Position numbers and translations under genes: made by a program
Assembly: GCA_973895155.1 (NCBI GenBank)
Contig: OZ316891.1
Coordinates: forward strand, 8,060,001 to 8,124,000
Direction: 5' to 3'
DNA: 64,000 nucleotides
DNA from: Marsupella aquatica
Taxonomy: Eukaryota > Marchantiophyta
Shown: positions 17,610-27,957 of the stretch, one piece after another
Numbering within the stretch: the stretch's first letter is position 1
Layout of the letters: each line of letters starts with the position of its first letter
The notes under the pieces: generated by a model
The model's database searches: none
Seen by the model: the letters and a program-made list of their open reading frames with translations, nothing else
Told to the model about the DNA's origin: nothing

Positions 17610-20412
17610 TTGAATTGGTTTTTTTATAAATTGTTTTCACCCGCGAAAAACCCCACGGGCAGGGCGAACAAGCCACATGGCAAACAGACCCCACATCGGG
17701 CCCAAACACCACCCAACCAGAGCAAAAGGCCCCTTTTGACAAAGCAACAAGACCACCAGAGAGAGAGACACCCCTCTGGCAGCAGCCACAAGAAACACAT
17801 CAACCGGAACAGAGCCGAGTCCCCGACCTCCTATCAGGCCCCCCACTTCCCATCCTGTCTCATGGAGTCCGCGTCAGCCCCCAGAGAATAAACAGGCCCT
17901 ACCACTACTGAGCCAAAGCCTACGAAGGCTGTCAATCAAGTCCTTAGCCCGTCGTAAACGAGAGCTTTTCCTACCTGGGGGTGAGCCTCTGCTTACAGCA
18001 TTCAGGCACTCCGCTGTCTCAGGCAGCACCAGGCCAAGATCAAAATAACGTCTGCCCCCAAACTGGAACACATGGGCATTTCTGCCCAGCCAAAGCAACC
18101 ACAAAAACTGGTGCAAAACAAAAATCCTGGCAATCTGGATCGGGCCTCTCCCAAAAGCAGAGTCCAGCAGATCGAGTCATCAGCCCTTGACCTACTGGCA
18201 GTCCCAGCTCACGTAAGAAGAGGTGGCTAAGTCCCCAACAGCTAGCCGCATGAACACATCCGAAGAAAACATGGGGAATGGTCTCCAACACACCGCTGCA
18301 AAGTTTGCACTCTCCATTGCTCACCGCGATTTTGCGTGATCTAGCCCCCGTGAAGAGTCCCCCAACGATGGTACGCCAGATGAAAGTCTTTCCCCTGGTC
18401 GGCAAGTCCGAGCGCCAGAGCTTAGCCCAGCCTGTGTTCCATTCTACTTTCGTCCTAGAAATGGACCAAATCCGATTCAAGCGTCCATGGTTTGACCTTT
18501 TAGGCCTCAAGAATTCATAGACGTGACAGTTCTCAATCCTAAAGTCTTTCAATCGCTCCGTCTTGTCCGACCAAACCCACTATTTGGCATAGAGGAAGTA
18601 GTCCGCCCTGCATTCATTGGTGTTCCAGAGGCATTCCAGGAAGGACCGAGCTAAATCTTTGTGCTCTTCAGAGAACCCACACAAGTTGTGCCATCGCAGT
18701 GGGATGTCTTTCCATCCTCCATCCTCAGGAGACCATCCATCTCCTATAGAGCGCATACCCAATCTTCCACAGATGGCCGCAATCCCTGCAACGGCTTCAT
18801 TTGAGAGGGAGTGAAATCCTGCCATGCAGCACAAGGTGTCGTAGATACTCCATCTCGCCGGTATCCCAGTCATGCCAGGCTCAAAAGAAAGGTGTGCTCT
18901 GACCATCTCCTAGCTCCTCCACAGTCCACTCGTGTATGGTAGACCTGCAAATGATCTCGATGTGCACAACAATAGTTGATCTTGAAAGGAGTAACGGTTC
19001 CTTCTGATTACCTTGTAGTTCCTCAATCCCATCAATGCCAGATTTGCAACTAACATTTTAGACCACTCTAGGTTTGGGGCGTTAAGGGCTTTTGTAAACC
19101 ATTGGGAGGGCAGAGCGTCAGAGTGGCTTCTGAAGTCTTTAAATCCCAGACCTCCCTCCATCCGCGGTTGAGCCATCTTGTCCCAGGCTACCAAGGGGAT
19201 CTTCCTACCCCCAGTGGCGTTGTATCCCCATAAGAAATCTCTACTAATTATAAGAGCAATCAGTTTCTTTGCCAATCCTACCGAAGCTTTATAGTACATC
19301 ACATGATAGATCGAAATTGCTTGCAGAATATGCTTAACTAGGAGGGTTCTTCCTGTGAAGAACAGTAACTTGTTTACCCAGGCAGATAGTCGATTACTTA
19401 TCTTGTCCAAGCAGAACTTATGGAGCTGCTTTGTGTGCAGCCCCACTCCTAAGGGTGCTCCAAGGTACTTTTGTATCTCCCCCTTCTGGCTAATAATACA
19501 TCCAGTATTAGTGAGCCAGTGTGGAATTTCCTCCATGGCCAGGGGAATCACTACTAACTTTTCTAGATTCAATTTGGCACCACTAGCCTTCTCGTAGCAA
19601 TCCAGTGCCATTCTTGTATCCTCAAAGTCCTTCTCTGTTGCCGGGATGAACATTCCTATGTCATCTACAAAGAGCCTGTAGCAGATCATGAGATCCCCTG
19701 TAATTTGTAGTCCTCTTAGCTTTCCTTCCACTATCTCAGCATCCAAAAAATCCATGAGAGGTTGTGTGGAAATCACAAATAAGAGAGGTGATAGTGGGCA
19801 GCCCTGCCTCACTCCTCGTTCCAAGTGCACTTGTTTTGAAAGGTATCCATTTACCAAAACTCTAGAGGTTGCTTGAGCTAGCAGCGCTTTAACCAACATT
19901 ATAAAGCGCCCACTGATCCCAAGCAGGTGCATACATTCCGATATATACTCATGGCATACCCTGTCAAATGCCTTTTCAAAATCAAGCTTAAGGAACAATG
20001 CTTGGCGCTTCTTCTGTTGCACCCAATCGCATGTTAGCATTGCTAGCAAAACATTCTCAAGGATGTGTCGCCTAGGGATGAATCCCGTCTGTTGAGGGCT
20101 GATTATCTTGTGGAGGAGAGGTTTTAGATGCAACGCCAGGATCTTGACAATGATCTTGTACACTGTATTTAACATTGTCAGTGGTCTCCAATCTTTTAAG
20201 TACCATTTATATATCTGGTTTCTTCGGTATGGATTTGATGATACCCTCACAGATCCCACCGTCAAGTGCCCCTGAAAGCCAGAATTCCTGGACCATGCCT
20301 ACTAGATCTTCGCCTATGAATCCCCAACACGCTTTGTACACCTCCACTATCAATCTGTCTGGTCCAGGGGTTTTGTCTCGGGGCACCAGCCACAATACAT
20401 CTTTTAATAAAA
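17610..20412 (-). mobile_element. 5'-truncated L1-like LINE
   Basis: The minus strand carries the reverse transcriptase and zinc-binding C-terminal region of a LINE ORF2, followed by an A-rich 3' end near 17610-17640. The 5' part (ORF1, endonuclease and first part of ORF2) is missing. Homology to the plus-strand LINE at 58-64 kb starts near 20412, and a hAT-like relic abuts it there. 5' truncation with an A-rich 3' end is the usual outcome of target-primed reverse transcription. I did not find a certain target-site duplication. Confidence 0.85.
17874..20412 (-). pseudogene. LINE ORF2 remnant: reverse transcriptase and zf-RVT
   Basis: Reading from 20412 down, the segment opens with DKTPGPD, then SIPKKPD, then shifts frame near 20210. 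It continues with DWRPLTMLNTVYKI, the LDFEKAFDR block, RQGCPLSPLLF and the FVDD active site, and breaks again near 18910. A further piece (18906-18580) leads into the reverse-transcriptase zinc-binding domain at 18552-18040, with WRSDLPTRGKTFIW and a C-x2-C...H-x4-C arrangement. The C-terminal end is in a shifted frame, stopping at 17874. At least three frame breaks make it non-functional. It is clearly the same clade as ORF2 at 60310, with which it shares long blocks. Confidence 0.9.
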
Positions 20413-20434
20413 AGAGTGTTTCTTCCTTTAAATT

Positions 20435-22097
20435 GTTGTTTTGCTTGGATAGTAGGTGTTATATCATATTTTGACAATTTTGTAATGTAATGTCTTTTTG
20501 TAAATTTAGGATACGCCAAAGAAGAGATACCGATATCTTTTTCTTTAACATTGAGAGTCTGAACAATGTTTTTTGATGAAGATGAGTTGCGTCAATGTGG
20601 ATATCATTCCATCACTCCTAAGCCTGGTCCAAATTGTGTGCAAGAACACCCTTCTAAGCAATCTCTAGTGTGGAAATATTTTGAACGATGTGATACACCT
20701 TCAACATGTCATGATGTACGTCAATCGTACCTATCAAAGATGCAAGTATTGTTTAACATCTGTTACTCATCATCTAACACGAGCAAAGACACATTTGATG
20801 GAAAACATTCTAAAAGGGGTTGCGCTCCCTTGCCTATGGCTCTATGGTGTCATCGACTTGGATGTCATCAACATAATGTACAAGGTGATAAAAATTTCAT
20901 CGACCTTAAAATACAAATAAAGGGATGAAACCCATATCTTGCGGGATGTGAGAGGGTGCAAGTCAAGCATTGGAACTTCCTATTTGCAAGCATCCACAAG
21001 AGGGCCAAACTATGTTGAAATGAAGGATGATACAAATATGAGGGAAAAAGATAGGTCAAGAAATCTTTCAAACCCGATTATGGATGTCTATCAAATTCCA
21101 AATATAACACATTTGGATAAGCTTTGGATAAATTTGGGTACGTCGTTCAATGTTTTCAATAATTATTTTTTAGAAGAAATCATGAAGACTTCAAAAGGAA
21201 TTATGAATGATTATTCCCTTCGGACTACTATGCAAAATTTGCGACTGAAACTATTGGAATACAATAAGGGCGATCTCATAGAGGACATGACTAAAACTAT
21301 GAAGGAGACAATTTAACCTTATGGATGTTCTCTTTCTTCAGATGGATGGAAAAACATCCAAAGAGAACCTTTGATGAATGTCATGTTGTTGACTTCTAAC
21401 GATGACTTCTTCTTAGATAGTTGGAATATTGCGCAAATGGATAAGAAAGATAGAAAATATCTTAGCAAGATGTTGTCAAAATATATGGAGGATATTGGTG
21501 CAAATCGCATTATTCAAATTATAATTGATAGAGTACCCGCAAATCGCATAACAAGTTGTGAGATAGTCATGAAAAAATATTAACATGTCACTTGGAGTTG
21601 TTGTGCTGCCAATGTGTTTAATGTATTGCTAAAAGACATGTGTGGTCATAAGCGTGTAGTGGTAGATGATAGTGGAGAGAATCCATTTCAAAAGATTTTT
21701 AAATGCTTGGGGTGGATAGTAAAAGCAGTTTCGTCGTCACAAAATCTTTTCGGCAATATTTGCAAGGAAATATACTTACAAAAAACTGTTGAACCTAAAT
21801 GAAATGAGATTTGCGACCAATTTTTTTATGGCACAAAGAGCATTGGAGCTAAGAGGATCTCTTCAACAGATGACCATTGATGATAAATGAAAGTCTTATC
21901 GTGATAGACTTCCAGTGCAATCAAAATCAGCTCGGCACATGACGAGGGGAAAGGCAGAGGAACTTAAAGTGTGGATACAACAAGATACATTTTGGGCTGA
22001 AATGAAGGATATATTGAAATTCTTTACTCCGTTGGTGAGGATGTTGCATGAATTAATGATGATTCACCGCAATCAGGTTGGTTGTATTGGAGTTTGA
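20435..22097 (+). pseudogene. Decayed hAT-like transposase
   Basis: Pieces in alternating plus frames form a hAT-superfamily layout. First comes a BED-type zinc finger region at about 20640-20830 (KYFERC, then CKYC...H with RAKTHL in another frame). A central DUF659-like block follows at about 21300-21580 (SSDGWKNIQREPLMNVML, then DRVPANR). A later part reaches about 22097 (FTPLVRMLHELM). Stops and frame shifts are frequent, and the C-terminal hATC dimerisation domain is not seen. I could not identify terminal inverted repeats. The left end abuts the truncated end of the minus-strand LINE. Confidence 0.65.
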
Positions 22098-22339
22098 AAA
22101 GAGGGATTACTCTTCTGAAGGCAAGCATGGAGAAATGTTCATTGGTAATAGAGTTCTTGAAACCAAGATACTAAAACAAAACATTGTAAACACTAAAACA
22201 CAAACAAAACAAAAATATTTACTTTAACTCCCCCACTCTAGCTCTCCTTCACTCTTGCTCCTTCCACTCTCGCTCCTTTCTCCAATCTTGCTCTCTTCCA
22301 CTTGAAAAGAATGAGAAATGAGAAGTGAAAGGGGAAGTC
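22098..22339. other. Pyrimidine-rich spacer, no gene seen
   Basis: Repeated CTCTTGCTC/CACTCTCGCTCC phrases at 22240-22300 are low-complexity. No coding frame is supported. Confidence 0.4.
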
Positions 22340-22580
22340 CTTCTTTTATCCCCTCTCCTTGTCCCAACCCTTCCCCAACTCGAACCCGACCAGGCTCCCA
22401 CCCCGGACCCCGATCTGTTCCTGACCCGGACCCAACCCGGCTCCGCCCCCAGCCCATCCAAACCCGGCCCGGACCCCATCCCAAACCCGGTCCCTTTGAC
22501 CCCAAACCCCTCCCGACCCACTCCCAATCCTGGCCCAGCCCAACCCATTCCGAAGCCCCTAAACACCTGGCCTTGGGCAG
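22340..22580. repeat. C-rich ACCCGG/CCCAACCC low-complexity tract
   Basis: A strongly strand-asymmetric tract of repeated ACCCGA, ACCCGG, CCCAACCC and CCCATCC phrases. It gives proline-rich frames on plus and glycine-rich frames on minus in all registers, which shows that it is simple-sequence derived and not coding. G-quadruplex formation on the minus strand is possible. Confidence 0.7.
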
Positions 22581-23251
22581 CCCGGTGTTGTCGGGATGGA
22601 AAATGAAGGAAGGGAAGTGAAACCTTATTTTTGACTTGAAGGTATTTGGTGATGGATTGTGATTTGGGAGAAACTTTTATTGAAAGAGGAAAACTTGAAA
22701 TTGAAAGACAGTAAGACATAAGAGGAATAAAAGAGGAAAGAAATAGCTATGGCTTTGAAAAGGCTTTTGGAGGGGAATTTTCTCCCATTGACATGTGGCT
22801 GATTGTGTGACTTTGAAATTCATAAGGGTCATGAGGGGTATATATGGCACGCATGACAAGAAATAGAAAATAGGTTTCTTATTTCCAACAATTTTTTTTC
22901 CTATTACCAACAAAAAGTTTTGTTACCGGAAAATATGATAATCTAAAAATATCTCCCTAAAAGTCTCATTTTCCAAAAAAATTAACAATACAACAATTTT
23001 TGGCTAGCTTCAAACGATGCTATTACCAGCGCAGGGCGCTAGAAAAAAACAGTTGTCAAAAAAAATAAATTAAAAGAAAATTTCAAATTGTTTTTAGAAA
23101 AAACTACCACCCATTTTTCTATTACCAGTTTCTGTTTCCTGTCGTTTGTAAATACCTCATCATGAGGATGGAATGGTGATGTGCACGATAGAGGTTAGGG
23201 TGAGAAAAGAAGAGAAACGACCAAACGTGGCGGGTGGGTTGTGGTGGTTAT
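22581..23251. other. AT-rich spacer, no gene seen
   Basis: Runs such as TTCTTATTTCCAACAA, TATTACCAAC and CTATTACCAG recur at 22876-23130 as a loose theme. There is no coding frame and no RNA gene that I can support. Confidence 0.4.
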
Positions 23252-23724
23252 TGTTAGGGAATATGTTTTCCGAAGAGGTAGGCGAATGAGGAGCAGAAGG
23301 ATGGTGAATGGACAGGGCAGTTTTTTAGAATTCCAAGGGAGAAATGTTGTGCTAGTGAGAAGCTCAGTGAATGATCGAGTGTTGAGAATGGGAAGACTAT
23401 GGTGATAAGAGTATCAGGATGCCCGAGTCTTGGAAATCTAGGATTGAACTGATCTGAAGTAGAGTTGGGAAGTTAAACAGGAGTTTCATAAAAGATGTCA
23501 TCGTGGTGTTGTGGGAAGAAGTTTAGAGGTGAACAATGGAGTTTTGGTGCGGAGTAATGAAAGGCGATAAAGTTATGAAACTTTGTGAATGATAGAATTA
23601 TATTATTCTATGGTGATAAGAGGAAGAGGATTGATCCCAAACAAGACAATGAAAATGCTTGGGGAAATGCTAGGCATGCGATTGAAGATTTGGAAGATTC
23701 AGGTGTTTTCTTAGTGACAGTGAA
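23252..23724 (+). repeat. Dispersed repeat R, copy 1
   Basis: This 473-nt segment, starting TGTTAGGGAATAT and ending near TTAGTGACAGTGAA, aligns along its whole length with 54316-54767 (copy 2). The copies differ by scattered substitutions and a few small indels. It has no long frame. The TGTTAGGG start resembles an LTR start, but no clear matching CA end is found. Copy 2 lies inside a copia element, so R is probably mobile. Confidence 0.8.
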
Positions 23725-23814
23725 GGATTGGTGTTCATGTCTGAACAAGATTAAATTGTGAAGAGTGAAGGAGACATGAGGCAAAGAACCAGGAATTGCA
23801 ACATGTTAACGGGT

Positions 23815-24080
23815 CAAAGAAGAGAAGCGACAAGTGGACTAAGAAGCCAAGTTCAATAGCGCCCACTACTGATCGTTGCCATAGAAGAGGCGGAGGCCCT
23901 GATCAAAGCGAGAGTGAGCTCCGAATGAGAAGATTGCAGATTGAGTGATGGCAGAATCAGAGCTAAGCGTCACTGCGCGTCCAATACTATTCCTGAAGCG
24001 TCCCACCCGAATGCCAGAAAATGGACGCCACTGATCAAATGTCAAGATTTCAGACGACGCTTCCTGAAGTGTCCACCCAA
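23815..24080 (+). mobile_element. Relic of a Y-family gypsy element (ORF3 start plus hairpin)
   Basis: Positions 23815-23985 align with 47697-47877 of element Y, including the ORF3 start (ATG at 23948, reading MAESEL-VTARP). The similarity then breaks, but a diverged Y hairpin follows at about 24052-24072 (GACGCTTCCTGAAGTGTCC), with another half-motif CTGAAGCGTCC at 23992-24002. This is an older, deleted copy of the Y family. Confidence 0.75.
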
Positions 24081-24104
24081 GTCTGACATTTAGAATTATT
24101 TTCC

Positions 24105-24240
24105 TCCCTTTTGTTAGAATACCATAGTTAAGTCACTAGGGTTACTTACCTAACCCTAGTTAGGAACCTTGTACCCATCACCATATATATATAAACATCA
24201 TCCGAGGGAGAAGTTGTGATTCTATTGGAGTTTATCATGC
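24105..24240 (+). promoter_or_regulatory. LTR-like promoter segment with a perfect hairpin
   Basis: ACTAGGGTTA (24135-24144) and TAACCCTAGT (24151-24160) form a perfect 10-bp inverted repeat around CTTACC. A TATATATATAAAC box follows at about 24182. The segment begins TGTTAG, as many plant LTRs do. No coding region follows directly, so it may be a solo or broken LTR; this is inference. Confidence 0.4.
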
Positions 24241-25329
24241 AACACATTATTAGCACGTATTGTCTCTCCAAGATCTGAGCAAGGCTATGGAAAATTGAGG
24301 GTACAAGTTGGAAAAAGTGAAGAAAACTCTTGAGAAACTTGAAGAATTGAGACAAAGAAGTAGAAATGGAATGGGTAATTGAATCTAAAATCAAAACCTG
24401 AAGAATGAAGGACAGAAAAAGAGAATTCAGAGAACGAGCAATAAAGCAGAGAATTAAGGACAAAGGAAGAAACTTGCCAATAGAAGGAGTATTTGATTTG
24501 GCTATGCTCTATTAGACTGGAAAGAAACAGACAATTGGGACAACAATTAGGAATTCATAAGAAGAGAGACATTAAGAAATTGAGAGAGGAGCAAAGAGAT
24601 CGTCCGAAAGAGAGATAAAGGGAGAACTTAGAAACTCCCAAAAGCAACAACAGCGGAGAATCAAAACATAATTTTTTAAAGAGAAGTACGACCTTCGGAG
24701 ACCGTGGACGAGCAAAGCAAAAAGAAACTATTGGAAAACTAAATGCAGGCCTCAAAACAAACAATGCCAACCATGAGTGACGAATATACAGCAAAGCTAA
24801 GAAAATGAAGCAAAGAGCAAAAATAGAATGCCCAGAGAGCAACCGTGACTCACTATTGCAATAAGGATTTCTATCAAAACAAAAAAGAAGGCACTAAGAA
24901 TGGATGAAAGACGACGAGATCCATAAACACAAAAGAATCATTGCGGAGGCTTAGCCAAACAAAGCAAATGATCAAACTCGGGAGAAGGGAGAAAAGAAAG
25001 GCCCCCAAATAAGAAAGCATCAATCCAATCTACACAACAATTGAGAATTGAGCAGAAGGAGCCAAGAACGATTGAAATGACTGTAGGAGAGATTAGAGAA
25101 TGTAACAAAGAAGAATAGATGAGATTAAAATCCTGATTCACAACGAGGACGTACACGGATACGCTAAAAGATAACCAACCACATTCTAAACACCCGGTAC
25201 AAGAAAATTAAGGACAACAGAAAATTTCAGAAATTTTATAAGGCAAGCCAGAAGAAACAAGAGATAGAAAAGAAAGAAGAAATGAAGAGATAGAGGAGAA
25301 CAAGCTATCGATACCCTACCGTTGCGTAG
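24241..25329. other. A/G-rich region, no gene seen
   Basis: The plus strand is rich in A and G throughout, with many GAGAATTAAGGACAA-like phrases. The minus-strand frames (leucine and phenylalanine rich) follow from composition. The region resembles 52883-53500 in style and may be the sequence into which element X inserted. Confidence 0.4.
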
Positions 25330-27036
25330 ATCGTGATGCCTAGCCAGGAATCACTAGGCCAGTTAAAATGGTAAAACCGAGAGTGTACCCTGAAAACACA
25401 TTAGCATAGTAACAAAAACAAGGAAAATATAAACAATTAAGGGTGACCATGGAACCCAAGTCGATCCCGGAAGTAAGGACGCCATGGTTAGGAACACGAT
25501 TAGGGTTAGGGCGCGCTAAGTGCCGGCGGCTATGGGTAACCAACGGGAAGGAAGACCAGGCAAGGGGGGGTAAGGACCGATCACAAGTAATGGCGGCTCA
25601 TTTGAGAGCACAAACTAAGCAGACAATTACAAGAAGCCAACTACAGTCAACTGCTTAGGCACGCACTTTGGGCGGGAGCAAATACCGACTATCAACTCAA
25701 GGAGGGTATGAGCAACGTCAATCAAGTTGCTCATTTATAGGGATGCTTGCTCGAACGGGCAACTAAGTACATTGAGACCTGTGAGGAGGAAGAATCGGAA
25801 AGGGCAGCTCGAGAAGGGCAGGAGCTCGCTCGACTATGGGAACTCCTACTGTCAATCAGCTTGAGACTTCTATTCTTCTATTCTGTGAGAATAGAATCGT
25901 CGACATCCGAGAAGCCATCAATTGCTGCAACAACATACACTGCTAGCTTAAGGGTAGCACGGAGGTGTGGACAAAGGCAACCGTGCTCAGAGAAACATCC
26001 ACAATAGCCGCCATGAAGAGGAAAGGGGCCAACAACAAAGAGGCCACCCCTACGAAGAGAACGAGGTTGGCGACACCAAGGAAGCCAGCCAAGCAGGGGA
26101 AGAGGAGGCAAGGAGAAGCCGATGAAGAGGAGGTCAACCCCATCAATGTCGTTCCAACAAGGGATGACACTTGGAGGGGCTGGGCGGCGACCCTCCCCAA
26201 GGAAGTGCAATTACACTTTGCACGAGAGGAGGATGCATGCTTTACGGCTATGCAGACTCGGAAGTACCAGGGCTTTATGGCCAAATCTGGCTTGGAAGCC
26301 TTCATGAAATTACCGTGGTTGAAGTCGGAGGTGCCGGATTTTGACTTATTAGAATTTGTGGGATCATGGGATCCCGAGACAAATTCCACAAGGGTGTATG
26401 GGAAGGATTTCTATCTCACTCCCCAAGTGATTGCCGAAGTGTTTGGCTTGCCGATGGGCAATAAGACCAAAGTAGGTACCTGGAAGACCTTGCCAGACAA
26501 GGAGTTTCGATTGTTCCCAAGGCCATCAACGAAGAATGGCTTCTTCTGGACACCTGCACCAACCCGCACATTGGGGAGATGATCAATTTCTTGCGGGTAA
26601 CCATGCACTGCAACCTGCCAAGGCCAGAGATCGTCAAGGCACAGGTCTACCTGGCGGAGAGGCCAGACCCAAGCCGAGACTACTATAACGGATACTTGCT
26701 CACCCAACTGAAGAAGATCTTGAAGGAGGAACAATAGGTGATCGGCCAGGGAAGCATATCCCAACTTGGCTATCACATGCCGTTGTTGTGCCGGTATGCC
26801 CGAAGTAAGATCTTTGCCCCAGTACTTCCCCTACAGGCAAGGGCACCCAAGGAGGTTTCGGACCGGAGGCCGGCAGCAGAGAAACCAACCAGCCCGACAG
26901 TCCTATGATCAAGCAAGTGTTTAGGCTGAGGACGGAAAATTTGCCGATGCAGATACAAGGCATGCAGAATCTTCTAAAATTGCTGGAGAAGGAAAAGAAG
27001 GTTGCGACGGCAATGGCACCGGTACAGGACACTGCT
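25330..27036 (+). mobile_element. Element X (gypsy), fragment 1: pol end and first part of ORF3
   Basis: The segment begins at the equivalent of the last codons of pol (GATGCCTAG-CAGGAATCACT) and the short spacer. ORF3 starts at the ATG at 25449. It aligns throughout with the minus-strand X-prime ORF3 (31530 down to about 29925). The best preserved stretch is 25965-26550, encoding DTWRGWAATLPKEVQLHF, DLLEFVGSWDPETNS and YGKDFYLTPQVIAEVFGLP. A frame shift follows near 26550. The homology stops abruptly at 27036, exactly where the LTR end of X-prime begins. It is the left half of a gypsy copy split by X-prime. Confidence 0.85.
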
Positions 27037-27605
27037 TGTGGTGCGTCCCATGGCTCCTTGAACCCAAGAAACCCCCCAGCTCAAGCCGATTCCCGCAGGT
27101 TTCGTGCTTGGCGAGGCCGTTTCCGCGGCTTAGCGGCATGGGACGCTGCTAACCTTCTACTACTACTATTAACATTTTACACACATATACTGGACAGATC
27201 CTTCATCGGGTCATGAGATACATAGCCGGCCTAATATAGGCCTTCCCCTGTCTTCCCCTGTCTTCCCCTCCGTCTTGTTAGGTATGTTTGGATTCCGCCG
27301 CCGGAATGATCCCCAATAGGCTTGGTTAAGCCGCTAAGACCTCTCTTAGCTCGACACATCCAACTCTCACTCCCCTACTTACTTTCCTTCCTTCTGTTGA
27401 TGTGGGCACTCTTCACACAAGTTAATGCGACACACAAATAGCAAAATGACTCATTCTGACTGAGTCATACCATGCACTTGCCATACAAACAGTACATCTC
27501 ATACACAAGTTCTGCGAACTAAGCCGTGAGGCCAACTCTATTCAGCTCTTAGGCATGAAGAAACATGAATATACACAAGGGTCACTGTATGACTAACCGA
27601 GAGCT
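27037..27605 (-). repeat. 3' LTR of X-prime (part alignable to the X LTR)
   Basis: The reverse complement of 27037-27605 aligns with 52330-52882. Both end GGAGCCATGGGA...ACCACA. The true LTR start probably lies farther up, between 27605 and 27957. A purine tract on the minus strand at about 27933-27907 is a candidate polypurine tract, followed by TGAGTGGG at 27904. The plus-strand X copy lacks about 340 nt of this interval. Confidence 0.75.
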
Positions 27606-27957
27606 TCTCGTACTACTTGATCCCAGCCCGGCTGGTGCAAACTAAAAACTTGCTAAAGAAGAGGCACTGAGCTCCCCGCTGCCCAGGTACTTATCCTGGT
27701 AGTGGATCCGCCATTCTTTGCATCGTAAGCCTAATCTACTTAACAGTAATCTACTTGCCTGAATCTACCTATGTACAGCAAGGCAGGAGCACAAGTGTTG
27801 CTCCTACCAGTGGGACCGCAATCCCACTAAGCTAAGTGTCAGGGCCGCTCCTGGTTCTGATCCTAATCCTAAACGTGGAGATCCGCGCCCGCCCTGCCCA
27901 CTCACGCCTCCTCCCTCCACGTCCGCCCTCCCTAAAAGGAACGGCGCCCTTGCACCG

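Noticed and set aside
22224-22719. Glycine-rich and proline-rich frames on both strands
   Set aside because: All registers are open because the sequence is a C-rich simple repeat; not a structural glycine-rich protein gene.
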